Origin: an uncultured Lachnospiraceae bacterium | Lineage (GTDB): Bacteria; Bacillota; Clostridia; Lachnospirales; Lachnospiraceae | Direction of reading: 5' to 3' | DNA: 55,563 nucleotides | Assembly: GCA_947629385.1 (NCBI GenBank) | Contig: CANRDO010000019.1 | Coordinates: 1 to 55,563, forward strand | In this document: positions 50,562-55,563 of the stretch, in pieces | How positions within the stretch are numbered: the stretch's first letter is position 1 | Layout of the letters: the number at the start of each line of letters is the position of its first letter | Notes under the pieces: generated by a model | What the model was told of the DNA's origin: nothing | Seen by the model: only the letters and a program-made list of their open reading frames with translations | Database searches by the model: none | Translations under genes and position numbers: made by a program

Positions 50562-51851
50562 TTACTCCTGACCGTCGCCGGAACCTTCCTCAGGCTCCCG
50601 GTAATCCTGCCCATCCTCATTATAATATTCGCCGCCGTCCGGGTTGTCGTAATACTCGTCGCCCTCCTGGCCCTCGTAGTACTCACCCTCCTGGCCTTCG
50701 TAATATCCGTCGCCATTCTGCTCGTCGTAATAGCCTTCCTCGTAATAACCGTCTTCCCCGTAATACTCATCCTCATAGTAATCTTCCTCGTATTCCAGAA
50801 GATCACCGGACTCACGAGCCTGCGTCTCACTCTTGATATCGATCTTGAAGCCGGTCAGCCGCGCCGCGAGGCGAGCGTTCTGTCCCTCCTTGCCGATGGC
50901 AAGCGAGAGCTGGTAATCCGGAACAACTACCTTTGCCGTCTTCTCGTCTCCATCCGCAATGACAGAGATCACCTTCGCAGGGCTCAGCGCATTCTCAATC
51001 AGCAGCGCCGGGTTCTCATCCCAGTTGATAATATCGATCTTCTCTCCGTTGAGCTCATCCACCACCGCGTTGACCCGGGCGCCATTTAAGCCCACGCAGG
51101 CACCGACCGGATCCACATCCGGATTGTTCGACCAAACTGCCATCTTTGTCCTGCTTCCGGCCTCTCTCGCAATGCTCTTGATCTCTACCGTGCCGTCCTT
51201 CACCTCCGTGACCTCGGCCTCGAACAGCCGCTTCACAAACTCCGGGTGTGTCCTGGACACCAGGATCTTCGGTCCCTTCGGTGTGTCACGAACCTCAAGC
51301 ACATACACCTTGATGCGGTCGGTCTGGCGATAATTCTCACCCTTGATCTGCTCCTCCGCATTCAGCATCGCGTCGACCTTGCCGAGATTGATGCTGATGT
51401 TACGACCGATAAAGCGCTGCACAACGCCCGTCACAATATCCTTTTCCTTCTCATAATACTCGTTGAAGAGAACTTTGCGCTCCTCCTCGCGAATCTTCTG
51501 CAGGATCACGTTCTTTGCATTCATCGTCGCGATACGGCCGAACTCCTTCGACTGGATCGGCACGCGCACGATATCGCCGAGCTCGTATTTCTCATCCTTG
51601 AGCTTCGCGTTCGTCAGGCTGATCTCCGCCAGCTCATCCTCCACGTTCTCCACCACGGTCTTCTCCGCATAGACCTCAAACTCGCAGGTCTCCGGATCGA
51701 TGTTGACCACCACGTTGTTCGCCTCCGACTTTCCGTAATGGTTCTTGCAGGCCTGCAGAAGCGACTGCCTGATCGCTTCGAGCAACGTATCCTTGCTGAT
51801 GTTCTTCTCTTTTTCAAGGATCGTCAGTGCCTCAAACAATTCGTTATTCAT
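50562..51851 (-). CDS. nusA: Transcription elongation factor NusA with acidic Tyr-rich tail
   Basis: Modulates RNA polymerase pausing and termination. The N-terminal domain starts MNNELFEALTILEKEKNISK, followed by S1 and two KH domains (GACVGLNGARVNAVVDELNG, SLAIGKEGQNARLAARLTG). These are followed not by acidic repeat domains but by 76 residues of repeated Tyr, Glu, Asp and Gly (354-429, for example EYYGEDGYYEEGYYDEQNG), with one Arg. Bacillus NusA lacks this tail. The start at 51851 follows GGGAGG; the longer upstream frame overlaps rimP and has no site. The tail is probably disordered; its role is unknown. Confidence 0.96.
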   Translation of the reverse strand: MNNELFEALTILEKEKNISKDTLLEAIRQSLLQACKNHYGKSEANNVVVNIDPETCEFEVYAEKTVVENVEDELAEISLTNAKLKDEKYELGDIVRVPIQSKEFGRIATMNAKNVILQKIREEERKVLFNEYYEKEKDIVTGVVQRFIGRNISINLGKVDAMLNAEEQIKGENYRQTDRIKVYVLEVRDTPKGPKILVSRTHPEFVKRLFEAEVTEVKDGTVEIKSIAREAGSRTKMAVWSNNPDVDPVGACVGLNGARVNAVVDELNGEKIDIINWDENPALLIENALSPAKVISVIADGDEKTAKVVVPDYQLSLAIGKEGQNARLAARLTGFKIDIKSETQARESGDLLEYEEDYYEDEYYGEDGYYEEGYYDEQNGDGYYEGQEGEYYEGQEGDEYYDNPDGGEYYNEDGQDYREPEEGSGDGQE

Positions 51852-51927
51852 GCTTGTGTCCTCCCTGTAAAAATAAAATCCCGCATAGCGTTTTGATATT
51901 AATTCGGAAACGGCATTTCCAGTGATA

Positions 51928-52395
51928 TCAGAAATCGAACGCCAGCCGCACAAGAGCGATATCCGCCCGCGCGAAACGCATCGTTTCCTGGTTTTCCATT
52001 TCGATGGTGATGCTGTCTTTATCGTATTCCTTCAGAATGCCTGTAAATTCCTTCTGGTGGCTGATGGCCTTGAAGGTCTTCACCTCGACCTCCTCGCCGA
52101 TGCTCCGCTCGAAATCCTTATCCTTGCGCAGCGGCCGCCCGAGTCCCGGCGAGCTGACCTCCAGAATGTACGATTCCTCAATAAAATCCTTCTCATCCAG
52201 CAGCTCGTCAAGCGCCCGGCTCACCAGCTCGCAGTCGTCCACCGTGATGCCGCCCGGCTTGTCAATGTATGCCCGAAGGTACCAGTTTCCGCCCTCCCTG
52301 ACATATTCCACATCCACCAGCTCAAACCCGTGCTGCCGGACGATCGGAAGCAGGAGCTCCTCTGTCTTCTGCTCATACGTCTCTCTTTTACTCAT
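51928..52395 (-). CDS. rimP: Ribosome maturation factor RimP
   Basis: Needed for 30S maturation. 155 residues with the family core VDVEYVREGGNWYLRAYIDK, GITVDDCELVSRALDELLD and YILEVSSPGLGRPLRKDKDF. First gene of the nusA operon. The start at 52395 is 6 nt past the ATG that abuts GGAGGG. A TTGCAT-17-TATGAT promoter and a leader of about 160 nt with strong hairpins precede it. Confidence 0.96.
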   Translation of the reverse strand: MSKRETYEQKTEELLLPIVRQHGFELVDVEYVREGGNWYLRAYIDKPGGITVDDCELVSRALDELLDEKDFIEESYILEVSSPGLGRPLRKDKDFERSIGEEVEVKTFKAISHQKEFTGILKEYDKDSITIEMENQETMRFARADIALVRLAFDF

Positions 52396-52508
52396 CCACA
52401 TCCCTCCAATGTACGCCGCCATGTTCCCTGTCCCATTCCGCCGCGGGCGTCCCGCACACCCGGAAGTTCAGGGAAAATCCCGACCGGCCGAAAAAGAGCT
52501 TCGCATAA

Positions 52509-52536
52509 AGAAAGTGGACCAGACGGCCCACTTTCT
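52509..52536 (-). other. Leader hairpin of the rimP-nusA operon
   Basis: AGAAAGTGGGCC and GGTCCACTTTCT pair over 12 positions (one G-U) around a 4-nt loop; TTTATG follows. A second, outer pairing TTCCCTG / CAGGGAA with an inner GCGGG / CCCGC lies nearer the gene. Both are inside the transcribed leader, so attenuation is possible. Confidence 0.55.
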
Positions 52537-52564
52537 ATCTAGCATCAGTATTAAATTCTTAGAC

Positions 52565-52593
52565 ATCATAGCACCATTCCACGACAAATGCAA
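52565..52593 (-). promoter_or_regulatory. Promoter of the rimP-nusA-infB operon
   Basis: Minus-strand TTGCAT (52588-52593), 17-bp spacer and TATGAT (52565-52570). Confidence 0.65.
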
Positions 52594-52634
52594 GCATTTT
52601 ATTTGAAAAAACTGTCCGAAAATACCTGAAAATA

Positions 52635-53804
52635 TCATCTCTTCTCGTACTCGATCGTCGTGACGGCGTTGTCCTCCTTATTCACCACGATGTTGATGCT
52701 CCAGTCGCTGCTGTCCTTATCCTTCACCGTATAATAGGTATAATCATCGCTGTCGCTGGTCATCTCATACGGAAGCGTCTCAAGGATCGGCATAAGATCA
52801 TCCGCGCTCATGTGATTTGAAATACCACCCGGAAGCGTAAGCGGAAGGTCGGCATCATAGCTGTCCACCTCAACCTCTGTGACAAAGCAATTCTCGATCG
52901 TCGTCGCGTTCGGATCCAGATTGTCCGCCGTTCCCCTGAATTCCTTTCCATCCTTGATCATCTCGAACCAGCCGAAATAATCGCCCGCAACCACCGCGTC
53001 GGAATCTTCCGGCTTCAATGTAAAGCCGTTCTCAATGAATACGGATACCGGCGCGGGAAGCTGATACAGATTTCCCGCAAAATCGACGACGCCGGAACGA
53101 ATATCGTCGCCCAGCTCCGTCGGCGCCTCGTAGGCAAGCACCGCCTGCGTCGGCTCGCCGCTCACCTCGGCCGCCGCGGCCGCGTTCGCCTCCTCGTCCG
53201 CCACAAGGTTCTCGTAATCAAACTTGTCAAGCACACCCGTCTCGGCATCGATCTGAAATGAGATTTCCTGATAGATATCGTACTCGTAGGTCAGCTCCGT
53301 ATAGTTCTCTCCCTCGTAGGTATCGGACGGCTCGCCCCACGCAGCCTTGACGTCGTCCAGCGTGGAGACGTTGAAGGCAAGACCCTTCGGGAACTCGATC
53401 ACAGTCTCCGGCGCGTCCTTAAACTGGTAGGCATCGATCGACATGCCGCCCACCGAACACTGTGTGGCAGGCAGCGTGTTGAGTCCCAGGTTGAACAGAT
53501 CCACGTAAGCCTCAAGGTTGCCCTTGGTGAATCGGAACGAGCTATAGCTGTTCGGAGAGATATCGACATCCTCATCCTCCACATACGTCCAGCCGAGCGC
53601 CATAAAATCCTCACAGCTCATCGGGAACTGATAGACATCCCCGTCGAGCTTCAGCTGAAAGCTGTAGATATCGTCGGAAAGCTCTCCCGCCGTCTCTGCT
53701 GCCGTAACTTCTGTTTCCCCTTCTTCCGCAAGCACGGCGGTTCCAAAAGTGCCAAGACACATACTGCAGGCCAACAGAATCATTATTATTTTTTTCTTTT
53801 TCAT
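52635..53804 (-). CDS. Secreted protein with two copies of one domain, function unknown
   Basis: 389 residues from the start at 53804 (AAGGAGG 6 nt upstream; the longer frame lacks a site). The signal peptide MKKKKIIMILLACSMCLGTF ends at AVLAEEG, with a type I site. The mature part holds two related units: DDIYSFQLKLDGDVYQFPMS with an AL-GWTYVEDED continuation, and DDIRSGVVDFAGNLYQLPAP with NGFTLKPEDSD. Each then has a strand-rich part and ends with a short ID-x-TG or VTTIEYE motif. A linker rich in Ala and Glu separates them. No catalytic motif is visible. Such small duplicated units are common in secreted clostridial proteins of unknown role. A 16-bp palindrome lies in its leader. Confidence 0.75.
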   Translation of the reverse strand: MKKKKIIMILLACSMCLGTFGTAVLAEEGETEVTAAETAGELSDDIYSFQLKLDGDVYQFPMSCEDFMALGWTYVEDEDVDISPNSYSSFRFTKGNLEAYVDLFNLGLNTLPATQCSVGGMSIDAYQFKDAPETVIEFPKGLAFNVSTLDDVKAAWGEPSDTYEGENYTELTYEYDIYQEISFQIDAETGVLDKFDYENLVADEEANAAAAAEVSGEPTQAVLAYEAPTELGDDIRSGVVDFAGNLYQLPAPVSVFIENGFTLKPEDSDAVVAGDYFGWFEMIKDGKEFRGTADNLDPNATTIENCFVTEVEVDSYDADLPLTLPGGISNHMSADDLMPILETLPYEMTSDSDDYTYYTVKDKDSSDWSINIVVNKEDNAVTTIEYEKR

Positions 53805-53852
53805 GATTTCCTCCTTAATCTCTTTTGGAAAGCCTTGTCTGTCCGCTTGAAA

Positions 53853-53868
53853 TCCATGCCGGCATGGA
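53853..53868. repeat. Perfect 16-bp palindrome in the leader of the secreted-protein gene
   Basis: TCCATGCCGGCATGGA reads the same on both strands. It lies 16-31 bp downstream of the -10 box at 53884-53889. It could bind a repressor or form a leader hairpin. Confidence 0.5.
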
Positions 53869-53883
53869 CAAGACTTTTCTGGA

Positions 53884-53913
53884 AGTATACCATGAAACTT
53901 TCCCCTTTCGCAA
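53884..53913 (-). promoter_or_regulatory. Promoter of the duplicated-domain secreted protein gene
   Basis: Minus-strand TTGCGA (53908-53913), 18-bp spacer and TATACT (53884-53889), about 80 bp upstream of the start codon. Confidence 0.55.
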
Positions 53914-54052
53914 GAGAGAAAAAGCACCAAATATTCAATCCTCCTGACCAAATGCACAAATCATACCCTGTGATCGCTCTTCTTTCCTCGTCTGCCTGAT
54001 CTACGCCTGCGGGTTACGTCTGCCTTTTGGATTTCGCTGTCTTTGGCCTTTT

Positions 54053-55396
54053 CTATTGTCCAGGCTTTCTCTCATCCCCCTTTCCAGTCACCCTGTCGTT
54101 TAGGATTACGCGGCAGGTGAAGACGCCGTTCTCCGCGGAAAAATCTACATTGCCTCCGTACCGGGATGCCGCGCTCAGGATACTGTCCACGCCCACCCCC
54201 TCGTGGTCGGCGTCTTTCGGGACGCCGTCCTCAAACGGAACCTGCTCCGCGCAGGTATTCCTGCACACCAGGATCAGTTTGTTCCGCTTCTGTCGGATCT
54301 GCACCTCCACCAGGCGTTCCTGCGCCGCATCCACACAGCCGTTCACCGCATTTTCCAGGATATTGGCGAGGATGGTCACCAGATCGTAGTCCAGGATCCC
54401 CGGCGTCTCGTCGAGACGGATGTCCGTGCGGAACGCAATTCCACTCTTCCGGCATTTGTCCGCATAGGCCGACAGAACGGTATCAACAATGTGATTGCTG
54501 GTGAAGGTGACAGCGTACTTTTCGGTTTCCTGCTCCTCGTACTCCTGCAGATAGTCCAGAATGCCCTGGCAGTCCCCTTTCTTCGCGTACTCCATGACCA
54601 CAGTGTTGTGATGCCGGAAGTCGTGCCGTGTCTGTCTGACATTCTCCGCAAGCTTCGCGTACGAATCCATCTGCTCCTGAAGGAGCTCCTCGTGGGATTT
54701 CATCTGGCGCAGCCGCTGCTCGTTGTCCGACTGGGCGATGTAGCGAAAGATCAGCACATAGACCACGACCATGAAACAGTAGAAAGAAATCAGCATAAAC
54801 AGGTAAACCGGATCATAGCCGCCCATCACATCATAGTAAAACAGCAAAAGACTCATATTGAAAAACGCAAAGATCGCCAGCGCGGTGATCAGCCCTTTTC
54901 CGCTCCTGAACCCTTTGCACATCCGGTAAAAGCGCTCCCGAAAGAAAAGCCGGTAGGGAATCAGGAACGCCAGGTTCAGCGCTGCGCGCAGGCTCCACGT
55001 CCACAGATTTCCGCCGCCGAAATGCGCACCTGTCACAGTCGAGACGATAAGGTAGATCAGCGTCCAGAGACTGTAGTAGGCCGCAATGATGAACAGAGAT
55101 TTGAACAGATCAAGCTTTGATACCCAGAAATAGAACATGACGCCCAGAAGAACGACGGCCAGCAGGTACCCGGCGCGGTACGCGACCATTTCCTCCGGCA
55201 GATCGCGGGCCGGATCCTGCGTAGTGTACAGGTAATACCCCGCCAGTGCCAGAAGCTGATACGCCGCAACGGTCCCCGTCACGATCAGAGCTGTTTTTTT
55301 CTTTCCGTACTTCGTCTCCGGGACAAGATTGCAGAACCAGATAACGTGAAAAAGATTATTGACGACATTTGTGATCAATGCATTTATCGGATTCAA
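54053..55396 (-). CDS. GHKL-domain sensor histidine kinase (AgrC/NatK type)
   Basis: A 447-residue membrane kinase. About six hydrophobic segments span residues 1-215, followed by a coiled coil near 225-255. The H-box is QTRHDFRHHNTVVMEYAKKG near 260, with the His that would be phosphorylated. The C-terminal GHKL ATPase has the N-box TILANILENAVNGCVDAA near 342 and the G-box EGVGVDSILSAASRYGG near 402. The start codon is TTG at 55396, with GGAGG 7 nt upstream; no Met lies near the N-terminus. Such kinases usually pair with LytTR regulators for peptide sensing, but none is adjacent within the window. Confidence 0.88.
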   Translation of the reverse strand: MNPINALITNVVNNLFHVIWFCNLVPETKYGKKKTALIVTGTVAAYQLLALAGYYLYTTQDPARDLPEEMVAYRAGYLLAVVLLGVMFYFWVSKLDLFKSLFIIAAYYSLWTLIYLIVSTVTGAHFGGGNLWTWSLRAALNLAFLIPYRLFFRERFYRMCKGFRSGKGLITALAIFAFFNMSLLLFYYDVMGGYDPVYLFMLISFYCFMVVVYVLIFRYIAQSDNEQRLRQMKSHEELLQEQMDSYAKLAENVRQTRHDFRHHNTVVMEYAKKGDCQGILDYLQEYEEQETEKYAVTFTSNHIVDTVLSAYADKCRKSGIAFRTDIRLDETPGILDYDLVTILANILENAVNGCVDAAQERLVEVQIRQKRNKLILVCRNTCAEQVPFEDGVPKDADHEGVGVDSILSAASRYGGNVDFSAENGVFTCRVILNDRVTGKGDERKPGQ

Positions 55397-55487
55397 ATCA
55401 GTACCTCCACAATCTTCAGTACTACTCCTCTTCCCCGACGCAGTAATAGTCGAAATCCTTCAGTAATAAAAGATCAATAAAAAATTC

Positions 55488-55516
55488 TTGTCAATCCGAA
55501 TTTCCTGTTGTATAAT
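55488..55516 (+). promoter_or_regulatory. Near-consensus promoter of the tRNA-Gly gene
   Basis: TTGTCA (55488-55493), 17-bp spacer and TATAAT (55511-55516). The expected start site falls directly before the tRNA. Confidence 0.85.
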
Positions 55517-55524
55517 GCTGATAT

Positions 55525-55563
55525 GCGGATATAGTTCATTGGTAGAACACCAGCTTCCCAAGC
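55525..55563 (+). tRNA. tRNA-Gly (anticodon CCC), 5' part
   Basis: The 5' half of a tRNA, cut by the window end. Acceptor arm GCGGATA, D arm GTTC-ATTGGTA-GAAC, anticodon stem CCAGC and loop TTCCCAA can be read. In this loop positions 34-36 are CCC, which decodes GGG. The 3' half is outside. Confidence 0.93.

Overview
The window reads as chromosomal DNA of a low-to-mid GC Gram-positive anaerobe, most likely a Lachnospiraceae-type Clostridia. Reasons: strong AGGAGG ribosome binding sites, sigma-A promoters, the Firmicutes order rimP-nusA-ylxR-ylxQ-infB-rbfA-nrnA-truB-ribF followed by rpsO and pnp, pyruvate:ferredoxin oxidoreductase, and two pyrophosphate-linked glycolytic enzymes. No species can be named from the sequence alone.

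Layout. 0.1-2.1 kb: a membrane-anchored metallophosphoesterase and an aquaporin (minus strand). 2.2-8.1 kb: pyruvate phosphate dikinase, a PPi-type phosphofructokinase and glycyl-tRNA synthetase, separated by large hairpins. 8.2-15.1 kb: a lipoprotein, recO, era, an M16C metallopeptidase, a small domain related to the FakA/DAK family and a DUF1461 membrane protein. 15.3-19.2 kb: an AT-rich accessory island with an RloA/RloB (AbiL-like) pair, bracketed by an intact DUF234-type AAA ATPase gene and the decayed 3' end of a second copy of that gene. 19.4-30.2 kb: an alpha-glucan utilisation locus (AraC regulator, two GH13 alpha-glucosidases with different predicted linkage preference, binding protein, two ABC permeases, LacI regulator, 4-alpha-glucanotransferase) without a transporter ATPase. 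30.3-33.8 kb: nifJ. 34.0-35.4 kb: an AT-rich orphan polysaccharide pyruvyl transferase. 35.6-38.6 kb: an ABC-F ATPase and aroA on the plus strand. 38.6-40.9 kb: a lipoprotein with a long Thr-Glu repeat stalk, three SH3 domains and what looks like one lobe of a TrpX-type binding protein. 41-52.6 kb: pnp, rpsO and the nusA-infB translation operon. 52.6-55.4 kb: a duplicated-domain secreted protein and an orphan GHKL histidine kinase. The window ends inside a tRNA-Gly (CCC) gene.

How the parts work together. The glucan locus would import malto- or isomalto-oligosaccharides, cleave alpha-1,4 and alpha-1,6 bonds inside the cell and rearrange maltodextrins with MalQ. The glucose would feed PPi-linked glycolysis (Pfp, PpdK), and pyruvate would be oxidised by NifJ. 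The nusA operon couples transcription elongation, initiation factor IF2, ribosome maturation and RNA turnover.

The parts least explained by known annotation are the RloAB/ATPase island with its flanking homologous 3' ends, the repeat-stalk lipoprotein fusion, the low-complexity tails on IF2 and NusA, and several long structured leaders and intercistronic hairpins. All functional assignments come from reading motifs by eye; no database search was run.
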